Positions 1-9,863 of a stretch of 64,000 nt of DNA are shown here, in pieces. Both the position numbers and the translations under genes were made by a program. This DNA comes from Plantago ovata (lineage: Eukaryota > Streptophyta > Magnoliopsida > Lamiales > Plantaginaceae). The notes below the pieces were generated by a model. The model was not told where the DNA came from and did no database searches. It worked only from the letters and a program-made list of their open reading frames with translations. How positions within the stretch are numbered: position 1 is the first letter of the stretch; every line of letters begins with the position of its first letter. The stretch spans positions 71,274,496 through 71,338,495 of the forward strand of contig CM051457.1 of NCBI GenBank assembly GCA_028274465.1, given 5' to 3'.

Positions 1-230
1 GACTTTTCTTAGCCTTTGCTGCTCATAATGACTTCATTGTTTATCAAATGGATGTTAAAAGTGCATTCCTAAATGGTGAACTTGCTGAAGAAGTCTACCT
101 AGAACAACCCCCTGGCTTTGAACTTCCCTCAGAAACCAAGATGGTATACAAGCTTTAGAAAGTTGTATATGGTCTAAAGCAAGCACTTAGAGCTTGGTAT
201 GATACCTTATCTAAGTTCTTGCTGGATAAT
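1..230 (+). pseudogene. Outer copia element O: reverse transcriptase, 5' part
   Basis: Translation in the frame beginning FLSFAAHNDF gives a Ty1/copia (RVT_2) reverse transcriptase with the motifs QMDVKSAFLNG, EQPPGFE and VYGLKQA. It runs to residues KFLLDN, where element S interrupts it. The frame resumes at 63384 with NGFKKGE, so the two halves read as one domain. An in-frame TAG at 156-158 replaces a sense codon before the VYGLKQA motif, so the copy was dead or nearly dead. Gag and integrase of this copy lie outside the window. The sequence is close to the RT of element S, so both belong to one broad copia group. Confidence 0.93.
226..230. repeat. Target-site duplication of S, left copy (ATAAT)
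   Basis: ATAAT lies directly before the LTR start TGTTGG at 231. The same five bases follow the right LTR end at 63384-63388. Removing 231-63388 restores an open copia RT frame. Confidence 0.95.
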
Positions 231-314
231 TGTTGGTCCCTTTAAACAACAAGAAAAGACTAGAGGGGGTGGGGGTGAATAGTCTTTTCAAACTTTCGTT
301 GTTTAAAAACTTTC

Positions 315-407
315 TCAGCAAGTACTTATTACTTTTCAGTAATGAGTTTGCTGATACTAAACTTTCTCAGCAAGCGCAAGTTACTTCTCAGTAACTAGTT
401 TTGCTGA
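315..407 (-). repeat. Two tandem hairpins in the LTR of S
   Basis: Two units of about 53 bp each have outer arms TCAGCAA / TTGCTGA and an inner 6-bp stem with a 4-nt loop. Unit 1 (315-354) has inner arms ATTACT / AGTAAT. Unit 2 (367-407) has GTTACT / AGTAAC, a compensatory A-T to G-C exchange. The same pair is kept in the right LTR at 61883-61975. The function is unknown; it lies in the presumed U5. Confidence 0.7.
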
Positions 408-1137
408 TACTTAAAATCAGAGAGCGGAAGTCTTTGATACAATAAGTGCTTTGTCAGTAAGTGATAGTTTCAGCAAGTGAAGTGAGTGACTGTGTACATA
501 TAGATATGCTTTGCTGAAAACTAAATGCAGTAAGTAAATCACACAAACACTATTTATAGTGGTATCTGAGAGTGGCGTAATCTCTCAACTAATCCACTTT
601 GTCCTTTCTAGGACAGAATCCACTAAGATAAGTTTGAGGTTCCTTACAACACCTATCTAGAGAGATCCAAACAGAAACCAAAGCACACTTGCTTCGTTTC
701 CAACCTAACTAGAGAACGAAACCTTGTTCTCCACCAAACTTGGGACTTTTAAGCAGCAACACTATGCTCGATTAAGTTCCCCTGAATATCACGCCTGAAA
801 GGGTGTATTTTCAGTTAGAGAGGTTTGGGATGAGAAAACTTAATTATAACTTATTCAGTTACAACAAGAAATCTAAGAAACAAAACTTTGAATACTTTGA
901 AGTAAACAAGTTTGATTGTTTCTGGTGTCAAGACTTGTTCTTGTTCGAAAGAAAGAAAGAACACTTAACTAATTTCTTAGTCGTGTAAGTTCTACTTCTT
1001 CACAAGTAGCTTTTTCAAGCTTTAAGTCTTGGAACGGATCAATGGCAGTAAAGAGTATTTGAAGGGTATGTGAGTTTAAGCACAAGTGAGAGTTTGATCA
1101 CGTTGTTGACACACTTCAACTCTTTGCCGGATGACCT

Positions 1138-1147
1138 CTATTTATAG
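1138..1147 (-). promoter_or_regulatory. Candidate TATA box of S LTR
   Basis: CTATAAATAG on the minus strand is a good plant TATA match, placed so that U3 is 1808 to about 1150. The transcription start was not determined. Confidence 0.45.
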
Positions 1148-1808
1148 TGAAAATAAGGAGCCGTTTGAATTTCAAATTGTAAGGCTTTTGTTCCTTAAGA
1201 TTTCACTATCTTGCTTTTGTACTTTCAGCAGCGTCCTTTGTTTGTCTTCTAGTCTTCATGTCCTTCGCGTGGATGCTTTGCATTTAATGCTCATTTGAAT
1301 GAAATTCAAACAGTAACATTGGAGCGCAAATACAAGTACTTTCAGCAAGAGGTCACAAATGTTTATCAGCAAGTGGTCAGTCTCAGTTTCAGCAAGCACA
1401 ACCTACTCTGTCATTTAGATTTTCACTTATGCAATGATGTTGCTGAAGTTTCCACTTTCTGAGCAACATGTGCCTTTGTAGATACCAGTCTTCAGAAATC
1501 TTCTAGTCTTCAGATCTTCGAATTCTTCAAGTTTCTGAACGGTTCTAAATGCTTCAATAGTTTGTTTGTGTAAACAAAGTACATCATCAGCAAATGCTTC
1601 AATAGGTTGTATTTCTTTTCAGAAAACAAGATACATCATAAGCGGTAAAACTAACCTATCTAGCACCTACTCTAAGTCTTCAGCAAACGTTCCTCTTTTA
1701 CAATGTCCTTAAAATTCTAAATTCCTATGGACCTTAAGAATACTAGTTACTGGACTTTCCTTAATTTAACATGGTTAATTGCTCATCAAAATTACAAGTT
1801 TCCTAACA

Positions 1809-1824
1809 AATTTCCCCCTTTTTG
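1809..1824 (-). other. Polypurine tract of S
   Basis: On the minus strand the sequence AAAAAGGGGGAAATTT abuts the inner edge of the 3' LTR, the expected site for plus-strand priming. Between it and element A (1825-1905) is about 80 bp of non-coding S sequence. Confidence 0.8.
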
Positions 1825-1910
1825 ATGTTAGCAATCCATGGCTAAATTAATTGTTACCCTTTTAGACGTTTCTGATGTTGAATAAATCAGTTGATTAATG
1901 CAAGCATACT

Positions 1911-3074
1911 TGATGAACGTGTATTTTACACTTTCATTCGAGTCTTTTTTCACCAATTTAGCTATCCTCTATGTTAATTTAGCTATATTTTAGTGCATTT
2001 TATTAGAATAGTGTCACGTTTCCCTTTAGTTTGTATTTTACAGGTTTTGGGTGAAAAACAAGGTTTTCCGGGCAATTATATTGAAGTGGACAAGGAATTG
2101 GTGTTCCGAAGGCATTTTTGGAGTATCTAGAAGATTCCGGATAGGATTTGAAGTCTAGGGGTCGAGTCTGAAGGCTAAAAGGTCACTAGAAGGCAAAAAC
2201 CGAGTCCGAAAAGGAAAAGAAATCCAAAAACACGTCGAAAACGCGTCAATTGCCGACAGAACCTCCCGGGCGATTCGCCCGGGGTGTGGGGCGACTCACC
2301 CCACACCTGCCGAACACCTATATATAGTTGCTCAGTTTTCTCCGTTTTTCATACTTTTCCAGACCTTTTCTCTCATCTTTCTCATTAGTTTTAGGTAGGA
2401 ATTCTCCAGAGCCTGTTCTGGGGATTCTTTGCATAGGAGATACTTTTTCTTATCGTTTTGGAGCTTGTAAGATCGCGATTCTTTGGAGATTGACAACCTT
2501 CGGTAACATTGTATCTTACAGTTTTTCTATTTATATTTATTTATCTTTCAACATGTTTTCATTCGATCTTGCTATGATTTCTATTGATTGCATGACATCT
2601 ATGAGTAGCTAAACTTATTGTTGGTGATAGTATGTGATATCTTAGCGAAGGGTTAATAATTATGCTGATGGCTGTAAAGCGAATCGGACTTTGAGTTATT
2701 GCTTTATTTCTTTGATCTATCTAAAACCTCTATCTTCGTAGTGTTGAATAATAACGGAACACAATTGGACAATTCATTGATCAAAGATCTCTATGCAAAA
2801 CGATCGGGTACTTCATGCATGATTATTAACCTGCTATGCTTTGAATGATCATACTATCACTAACCTCCATTATCTGATAAGAAAAACCTTTGCTAAGTAG
2901 TTTGTTGATTTTATATTCTTAAGTTAGTTTAGATAAAGCTAGTTATAGTCCTTAGAGATCGACACTCGAGGTTATTTTACTGCTACACTACGGTTTTCGT
3001 TGTAGTTGTGAATTGCCTTTGGCTAAATACAAATTTATTTGATTAATTAGAATCTGACAAATTCCGGTTCATCG
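1911..3074 (+). repeat. 5' LTR of A
   Basis: About 1.16 kb. A TATATATAG box at 2319-2327 sits just downstream of two palindromes: a perfect one at 2265-2283 (arms CCCGGGCGA and TCGCCCGGG around one T) and a near-perfect one at 2286-2304. The last base is G instead of the usual A. A 94-codon ORF downstream of the TATA box recurs in both LTRs but looks like leader sequence, not a gene. Confidence 0.93.
2265..2327 (+). promoter_or_regulatory. A LTR core promoter with GC-rich palindromes
   Basis: Palindrome 2265-2283, near-palindrome 2286-2304, then TATATATAG at 2319-2327. Equivalent GC palindromes precede the TATA box in B (48675-48689, 53848-53862) and in C (minus strand, 60336-60372), with changed arms that still pair. 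Confidence 0.55.
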
Positions 3075-3077
3075 AAT

Positions 3078-3095
3078 TGGCGCCGTTGCCGGGGA
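3078..3095 (+). other. Primer binding site of A (tRNA-Asp type)
   Basis: TGGCGCCGTTGCCGGGGA lies three bases after the LTR end. It is complementary to the 3' end of plant tRNA-Asp(GTC), CCCCGGCAACGGCGCCA, as known for Athila-type elements. Confidence 0.88.
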
Positions 3096-3240
3096 CTATA
3101 CTCCTTTTTTCTGTTTAGCTTTTATTTATATTTTCAGCATTCAATTCCTAGTCTTAGTAGTTTTAGTAGTTTTCGATTTTATAGTGATTTCCAGAAATTT
3201 TCTTGATCTTAGAGATTTCTAACGAGACTAATTTTCAGTT

Positions 3241-3546
3241 TTGAGTTACTCCTGTTCCAGATTTCCAGGTAGGATGACCTTAAAAGCTCGCTTGACACCT
3301 ACGTTCTCGCAAGTCAAGAAAGGGTCAGCTATATACTTGGAAAAAGAGTTATCGGGGTATGAGGTAACAAGTTCTGTAGTAAGAAGGATACCGAGGTTCG
3401 AAGATGGAGTGGGGATGAATCCTTTAAGCTTCATCAGATCCTATGAGGAAGAAATAGCAAAAGTTCCAGCAAAGGGGTTCACCGAGGACCAATATGCAGG
3501 AAATTATTTTATTTTGCTCTGGGATACGAACCAAGAATTTGGATAA
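3241..3546 (+). pseudogene. A gag, N-terminal part (broken)
   Basis: A 101-codon open stretch after the leader, ending in a stop just before the next gag segment at 3600. Its C-terminal half (around FILLWDTNQEF) lies where the Athila capsid begins. A 53-bp interval with stops in this frame separates it from the rest of gag, so the capsid N-terminus is damaged. I assign it from position and order only. Confidence 0.6.
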
Positions 3547-3599
3547 CAAGGTTAGCACCAGGATCACTGAGAACCTGGGGCCAAGTAGTAGAGGAGTTC

Positions 3600-5372
3600 T
3601 TGGCGCGTTTCATGCCTTACCATGAGACGATTGCCTTGCGGAGTCAGATCGAACACTTCAAGCAAGGAGAGTATGAGCGGTTCTGTGACACCTACGAACG
3701 TTTTGAGTTGTATAAACGTGAGTGCCCCCATCACCATTTCGACGACGGAGAACTGATTTTGTATTTTGTTGGTGGTCTACGTGATGATGTTAGGCTTCAA
3801 GTGGATGGGATGTGTGGAGGATTAGAAGAATGTACAGTTGAAGAGGCAGTGAAGGTCTTTCAAAAGTACGCCAGTGGATCTGCACAGTCTGAGAGGTTAA
3901 TGTCAAGTCAAGTCACCAATGGGAATTCAAATCGGGGCGAAACTGAAGGCTTAGACGAAGGATATTCTGAAGATGAAGATATCAGTGAGGAGGAAGAACT
4001 TGCATTTTACGCAGGGATTAAGGCCATTGAGAATGTTTTTGAGATAGCACACGCAGGGCAAGCTGAAAATAATCTTCACATCGAAAAGGCTTTTGAAGCG
4101 GTCGAAGTAACTGAGCAACTCATCGAGGAACATAGCCTGTTGAAGTGTGAAAAGTGCGGAAAAGCAATCGAAGACGCCTCCCTGGAAGTGGGGGGCGAGC
4201 CGCTCGGTGTGGGGGGCGAATCGCCCCCCAGCTCCAGGGAACTGGACGACCCCAGTTCCCCCGTTTTGACACCTGTAGCTGATCCCAAGCCACTTCCAAC
4301 TGTTACTACCGAGGAAAATAAGTACGAAGAAGTGAATCTACTACTCCGTGGAGGAAAGATGACCAAAATTCCTAACTTCGTGCGTCCTAAACGTGTTGAA
4401 CCGTCTGGGACCGACAATACAGGACCAAGCACCGAACAAGAGGTTAGTAAAAGTTCCAAAGAACCTCAAGAGAAAGATGAAGGAACAAGACCATCTGTAG
4501 AAGACATAGTTGATGATGAGGTCAAAAGGGGAACTCCTACGCCAGCAGTACTTCACAAATCTTCTAATCCATATGTGCCTCCGAAACCACATGTACCATT
4601 CCCAAGTCGGATCAAGCCAGCCAAGAAGGATATTCAAAAGTCACCTCTATTTCAACGCCTCTCAAAAGTTGAAGTCATTGTGCCCCTCTTGGAGTTAATC
4701 CAAAACATTCCAGCTTATACGAAATTCTTTCGTGAGATGAAGAACAAAAGGATTACTTCAGGAAAGGAAGTTAATGGGGTTGACACAGTAAATTCGATTG
4801 CCGAGTTACCTGTGAAGAAGAAAGATCCTGGAAGTTTCATCATCAACATCGCCTTGGGGAATGGTCGAACCACGAAGGCAATGCTTGACTTAGGGGCTAG
4901 CATTAACTTAATGCCCTATTCGGTATACAAGGCCCTGGATCTCGTAGAATTGAGACCAACTGATATGGTTGTCCAAATGGCAGACCAAAGTGTGAAGAGG
5001 CCAGTCGGGATAATAGAGGACATCCTTGTGAAGGTGGACAAATTGATAATCCCAGTTGATTTTGTAGTAACGAAGTCTGCAGACGAGGGAAAGAGCCATA
5101 TTCGCGAGCATGTAGTACTACTTGGGAGACCATTCATGGCAACTACCAACACATGCCTTGAACTTAAGGGCAAGAAAATAACCATGGAGGTAATGGGTGA
5201 GAAGATTGAATTGGTAGGATGTATCATCGGAGATAAGGAAGTCGTGGAAGAGTTAAATTTTGTCGATTGCTATGATTCCGTGATTTCCGAATTTCATCAT
5301 TGCTATGATAATCGTGAACCACTTGAGGAGGCACTAACCATGCAGACTGAGACATGCTACATGACCGAATAA
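3600..5372 (+). CDS. A gag C-terminal half plus retropepsin
   Basis: 590 codons. Residues about 1-110 match the second half of a Ty3 capsid (retrotrans_gag), with the Athila-like CPHHHF motif near residue 43. Residues 110-400 are a low-complexity acidic linker with one CEKCGK motif but no full CCHC knuckle. Residues about 400-540 form the aspartic protease: catalytic DLGAS near residue 425 and the flap-side hydrophobic-hydrophobic-G motif LLGRPF near 505. D-L-G replaces the usual D-S/T-G, which is common in this group. GC-rich palindromes like those of the LTR occur inside the linker (about 4190-4240). The true gag start lies upstream, so this is a 5'-truncated reading frame. Confidence 0.85.
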   Translation: MARFMPYHETIALRSQIEHFKQGEYERFCDTYERFELYKRECPHHHFDDGELILYFVGGLRDDVRLQVDGMCGGLEECTVEEAVKVFQKYASGSAQSERLMSSQVTNGNSNRGETEGLDEGYSEDEDISEEEELAFYAGIKAIENVFEIAHAGQAENNLHIEKAFEAVEVTEQLIEEHSLLKCEKCGKAIEDASLEVGGEPLGVGGESPPSSRELDDPSSPVLTPVADPKPLPTVTTEENKYEEVNLLLRGGKMTKIPNFVRPKRVEPSGTDNTGPSTEQEVSKSSKEPQEKDEGTRPSVEDIVDDEVKRGTPTPAVLHKSSNPYVPPKPHVPFPSRIKPAKKDIQKSPLFQRLSKVEVIVPLLELIQNIPAYTKFFREMKNKRITSGKEVNGVDTVNSIAELPVKKKDPGSFIINIALGNGRTTKAMLDLGASINLMPYSVYKALDLVELRPTDMVVQMADQSVKRPVGIIEDILVKVDKLIIPVDFVVTKSADEGKSHIREHVVLLGRPFMATTNTCLELKGKKITMEVMGEKIELVGCIIGDKEVVEELNFVDCYDSVISEFHHCYDNREPLEEALTMQTETCYMTE

Positions 5373-5393
5373 GCAAGGGAACTAGTTGAAATA

Positions 5394-6209
5394 ATGGATA
5401 GCACCCCAGAAATTCCCGTAGGAGAAGAAGTGCTTGAACCTTTAGATGAAGAAGAGGAAGAAAGTAAATTTCATGAAGAGCCTAGCTTAGAATTAAAACC
5501 ACTTCCTGCGCACCTCAAGTATGTCTACTTAGGAGAAAATCAGAAGAATCATGTGATAGTCTCCTCACATCTCTCCAACGATGAAGAAAGTAGGCTAATT
5601 GAAGTTTTGAAAGAAAATTTTGCAGCTATAGGATGGGGGATTAGTGATATCAAGGGAATTAGCCCTACTCGGTGTGTACACAACATCACTCTAGAACAAG
5701 ATGCCAAACCCGTTAGGCAACCTCAGCGTAGGATAAATCCGGCCATGCAAGAGGTGGTAAAGAAAGAAGTGATCAAGTTGCTAGATGCCGATATGATTTA
5801 CCCCATTTCTGATAGTCGATGGGTGAGCCCGGTTCATGTAGTCCCTAAAAAATCAGGAGTCACGGTAGAAGAGAATGAGAAGGGAGAACTAGTACTGGTT
5901 AGGAAGACCACTGGATGGCGGACGTGCATTGACTATAGAAGATTAAATGCCGCCACTAAAAAAGACCACTTCCCTTTGCCATTTATAGATGACATGCTAA
6001 ACCGCCTAGCAGGGCGGAAATTGTATTGTTTTCTTGATGGTTTATCAGGTTTCTACCAGATTCCGATTGCACCGGAGGATCAGGAGAAGACGACATTCAC
6101 TTGCCCATTCCGAACGTTTGCCTATAGGAGGATGCCGTTTGGACTATGCAATGCTCCCGCCACTTTTCAAAGGTGCATGCTTTCTGTTTTCTCTGATATG
6201 GTAACTTAG
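5394..6209 (+). pseudogene. A reverse transcriptase, copy 1 N-terminal part, ends at stop
   Basis: 271 codons. The first 85 are an acidic connector (EPLDEEEEE), followed by the Ty3 RT: a DYRRLNA fingers motif near residue 182, FLDGLSGFYQI palm motif A and MPFGLCNAPATFQR motif B. The frame stops at TAG 6207-6209, where the second copy of the same segment has AAG, so a single A-to-T change cut the enzyme before its catalytic FMDD box. The rest continues in the same frame from 6225. Confidence 0.92.
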
Positions 6210-8335
6210 TTTGTTGAAGTTTTCATGGATGATTTTTCCCTTTTTGGTGATTCGTTCGATGAATGTTTGCAAAGATTAGATCTTGTTTTGAAAAGGTGCA
6301 TTGAATGCAATTTCACCTTAAGCTGGGAGAAAAGTCATTACATGGTTAGGGAAGGCATTGTTCTAGGACATGTAGTTTCTGAAAGAGGTATTGAGGTAGA
6401 CAAGGCTAAGATCGAAATCATTGAAAAACTTCCCCCACCTACTTGTGTGAAAGAATTGCAATCGTTTCTTGGCCATGTAGGGTTTCATAGGAGGTTTATT
6501 AAGGATTTTTCGAAAATTGCTAAACCTTTAAGTAGCTTGCTTGCAAAACATGTGGTTTTCTATTTTTCTAATGAATGCTTAGTTGCTTTTAATACCCTTA
6601 AGGAAAAGCTTGTTTCTGCTCCCATTGTTGTGCCACCTGATTGCAATCTTCCTTCTGAGATTATGTGTGATGCTTCGAATTTTGCTATGGGTGCCGTTTT
6701 ATGTCAAAAAGTTGATAAGCAGTATCGTGTGATTTATTATGTTAGTAAGACTCTAGACTCCGCGCAAGTTAACTACACGACTACTGAAAAGGAATTTTTA
6801 GCTGTTGTTTTTGCTTTACAAAAGTTTAGGTCTTATTTAATTGGTCATCCTGTGAATGTCCATACGATAGCACCCCAGAAAATTCCCGTAGGAGAAGAAG
6901 TGCTTGAACCTTTAGATGAAGAAGAGGAAGAAAGTAAATTTCCTGAAGAGCCTAGCTTAGAATTAAAACCACTTCCTGCGCACCTCAAGTATGTCTACTT
7001 AGGAGAAAATCAGAAGAATCCTGTGATAGTCTCCTCACATCTCTCCAACGATGAAGAAAGTAGGCTAATTGAAGTTTTGAAAGAAAATTTTGCAGCTATA
7101 GGATGGGGGATTAGTGATATCAAGGGAATTAGCCCTACTCGGTGTGTACACAACATCACTCTAGAACAAGATGCCAAACCCGTTAGGCAACCTCAGCGTA
7201 GGATAAATCCGGCCATGCAAGAGGTGGTAAAGAAAGAAGTGATCAAGTTGCTAGATGTCGATATGATTTACCCCATTCCTGATAGTCGATGGGTGAGCCC
7301 GGTTCATGTAGTCCCTAAAAAATCAGGAGTCACGGTAGAAGAGAATGAGAAGGGAGAGCTAGTACCGGTTAGGAAGACCACTGGATGGCGGATGTGCATT
7401 GACTATAGAAGATTAAATGCCGCGAATAAAAAAGACCACTTCCCTTTGCCATTTATAGATGACATGCTAAACCGCCTAGCAGGGCGGAAATTGTATTGTT
7501 TTCTTGATGGTTTATCAGGTTTCTACCAGATTCCGATTGCACCGGAGGATCAGGAGAAGACGACATTCACTTGCCCATTCGGAACGTTTGCCTATAGGAG
7601 GATGCCGTTTGGACTATGCAATGCTCCCGCCACTTTTCAAAGGTGCATGCTTTCTGTTTTCTCTGATATGGTAACTAAGTTTGTTGAAGTTTTCATGGAT
7701 GATTTTTCCCTTTTTGGTGATTCGTTCGATGAATGCTTGCAAAGATTAGATCTTGTTTTGAAAAGGTGCATTGAATGCAATTTGACCTTAAGCTGGGAGA
7801 AAAGTCATTACATGGTTAGGGAAGGCATTGTTCTAGGACATGTAGTTTCTGAAAGAGGTATTGAGGTAGACAAGGCTAAGATCGAAATCATTGAAAAACT
7901 TCCCCCACCTACTTGTGTGAAAGAATTGCAATCTTTTCTTGGCCATGTAGGGTTTCATAGGAGGTTTATTAAGGATTTTTCGAAAATTGCTAAACCTTTA
8001 AGTAGCTTGCTTGCAAAAGATGTGGTTTTCCATTTTTCTAATGAATGCTTAGTTGCTTTTAATACCCTTAAGGAAAATCTTGTTTCTGCTCCCATTGTTG
8101 TGCCACCTGATTGCAATCTTCCTTCTGAGATTATGTGTGATGCTTCGAATTTTGCTATGGGTGCCGTTTTATGCCAAAAAGTTGATAAGCAGTATCGTGT
8201 GATTTATTATGTTAGTAAGACTCTAGACTCCGCGCAAGTTAACTACACGACTACTGAAAAGGGATTTTATCTGTTGTTTTTGCTTTACAAAAGTTTAGGT
8301 CTTATTTAATTGGTCATCATGTGGATGTCCATACT
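5397..8335 (+). repeat. Tandem duplication of the RT-RNase H segment (2 x about 1.47 kb)
   Basis: Copy 1 is 5397-6865 and copy 2 is 6866-8335; offset 1469-1470 bp, roughly 20 differences by eye. The junction joins CATAC to GATAGCACCCC: both parent ends carry GAT, a 3-bp microhomology. Copy 2 has one extra A near 6880, which lets one frame read across the junction. Confidence 0.95.
6225..8309 (+). pseudogene. A fused RT C-term - RNase H - second connector - RT - RNase H
   Basis: 694 codons open across the duplication junction. Order: RT palm from FMDDFSLFG (residue 1), thumb, RNase H with MCDASNFAMG and [16 protein letters not shown], then from about residue 215 the connector and a complete second RT (FMDDFSLFG again) and RNase H start. 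The second RNase H is thrown out of frame by a 1-nt deletion near 8261 (EKGFYL instead of EKEFLAV) and stops at 8309. Copy 2 therefore has an intact RT palm and copy 1 an intact RNase H start. A protein with two RT domains is unlikely to work; the frame looks fortuitous. Confidence 0.9.
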
Positions 8336-8872
8336 GATCATGCTGCTTTGAGACATTTGATAGCTAAGCAAGATTCTAAACCTAGATTAATCCGTTGGGT
8401 CATTTTGCTACAAGATTTTGATTTGACGATAGTGGATAGAGCTGGTAGGGAGACTTTAGTAGCTGATCATTTGTCTAGAATACCAAATATCCCTGTTGAT
8501 TCGATACCTATTAATGAGTATCTCCCTGATGAACACTTGATGAAGGCTAATGAAGAGCCATGGTATGCTGATAGTGTAAACTATTTGGCTATGAATGTTT
8601 GCCCCACTAACTTTTCAGCCTCCGACAAGAGAGCTCTTGCCAAGCGTTGCACGTCTTTCATATGGGATGATCCGCATCTTTTCAAAGAAGGAGCTGATAG
8701 AATTCTGAGGAGATGCGTGCCACAAGAAGAGCAACAAAGTGTGTTGAGTCATTGCCATGAGCTTAATTGTGGAGGCCACTATAGTGGCTTTAAAACGGCT
8801 CGCAAAAGTACTGCAAGCAGGATTTTACTGGCCAACAATATACCGAGATGCTCAAATTTTTGTAAAGAATAG
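8321..8872 (+). pseudogene. A RNase H end and integrase zinc-binding N-terminus
   Basis: Starts in the RNase H end ([19 protein letters not shown]), then the connection to the integrase HHCC module ([15 protein letters not shown] near residue 145). The frame is lost near 8805 by a small indel; the integrase continues in the frame of the next entry. In that frame the CxxC of the zinc finger reads SDPC, so one metal-binding Cys is changed to Ser. Confidence 0.88.
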
Positions 8873-9863
8873 TGACCCATGTCAACGAGGTGGTAATATT
8901 AGCAAGAAAGACGAAATGCCCCTTCAAGGGAATCTAGTGGTCGAACCTTTCGACGTGTGGGGCATTGATTTCATGGGACCATTTCCATCAAGTGGAGGTT
9001 ATGGATACATTCTTGTTGCAGTGGATTATGTGACTAAATGGGTGGAGGCAATTCCTACAAAAACGAATGACGGCGCAGTTGTTATGAAGTTCTTGAAGGA
9101 AGTAATATTCTCTAGGTTTGGGTGCCCTAGGACAATCATCAGTGATGGAGGGTCACACTTCGTCAATAGAACCTTTGCCTCCCTTCTTAAGAGATACGGT
9201 GTCCACCATAGTGTTGCTACGCCATATCATCCACAGACATCGGGCCAAGTCGAAGTTAGCAACCGACAAATTAAGAAGATTCTGGAGCGAGTAGTGAAGC
9301 CTAGTAGGAAAGATTGGGCAGGAAAATTGAATGATGCACTTTGGGCATACAGGACTAGCTACACGACGGTAATTGGGACCACTCCGTACAGACTCGTGTA
9401 TGGGATAGCATGTCATCTTCCCGTAGAACTGGAACACAAGGCATATTGGGCTATCAAAGCACTCAATCTTGATATGGGAAAAGCTGGCGAGGAACGATTG
9501 TTGCAACTAGATGAGCTCGATGAATTACGCCTAGGTGCTTATGAAAATGCCAAGATCTACAAGGAACGTACTAAGAAGTATCATGATCGTGGTATAGTAC
9601 GTAAGGAACTGATTCCTGGGCAAAAAGCTTTGGTATTTAATTCTCGCCTTCGACTATTTCCTGGAAAGCTCCGTACGCGTTGGGATGGACCGTACAAAAT
9701 TATCAAAGTTGCTCCCCATGGAGCTGTAGAACTCTTTGATCCAAAGACGGGCAATACCTTCAAGGTGAATGGTCAACGAGTGAAGTCGTACTTCGAGATA
9801 TCTAGTGATCAAAGGGAGGTTGATCATCTTGAGCTTACCCTTACCGCCTCTACTGAAGGTTAG
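8757..9863 (+). pseudogene. A integrase catalytic core and C-terminal domain
   Basis: 368 codons overlapping the previous frame by about 115 bp. The DDE triad is visible: D in [10 protein letters not shown] in IISDGGSHF and E in SGQVEVSN, with normal spacing. The C-terminal domain has [11 protein letters not shown] and ends at TEG. There is no chromodomain, as expected for Athila/Tat. This is the longest undamaged enzyme domain of A, but its N-terminal zinc module is frameshifted. Confidence 0.92.

Larger units (their letters stand above)
231..1808 (-). repeat. 3' LTR of copia S
   Basis: Begins TGTTGGTCCC and ends CCTAACA; its partner is 61796-63383. It is the 3' LTR because a purine-rich tract abuts its inner edge while the primer site abuts the other LTR. 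A minus-strand TATA-like box (CTATAAATAG, 1138-1147) could mark the promoter, with R-U5 extending toward 231. A second such box is at 551-560. TCAGCAA or its complement occurs about a dozen times, far above chance. I see no convincing gene in it; a short ORF at 803-988 is not supported. Confidence 0.93.

Noticed and set aside
803-988. 61-codon ORF in the S 3' LTR
   Set aside because: On the antisense strand of the LTR; the right LTR copy has a stop early in the frame.
2328-2612. 94-codon ORF in the A LTR, repeated at 12000-12284
   Set aside because: Lies in the LTR downstream of the TATA box, hydrophobic by AT-rich composition, not kept in the B or C LTRs.
3078-3095. Possible tRNA gene fragment
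   Set aside because: It is a primer binding site next to an LTR; no cloverleaf surrounds it.
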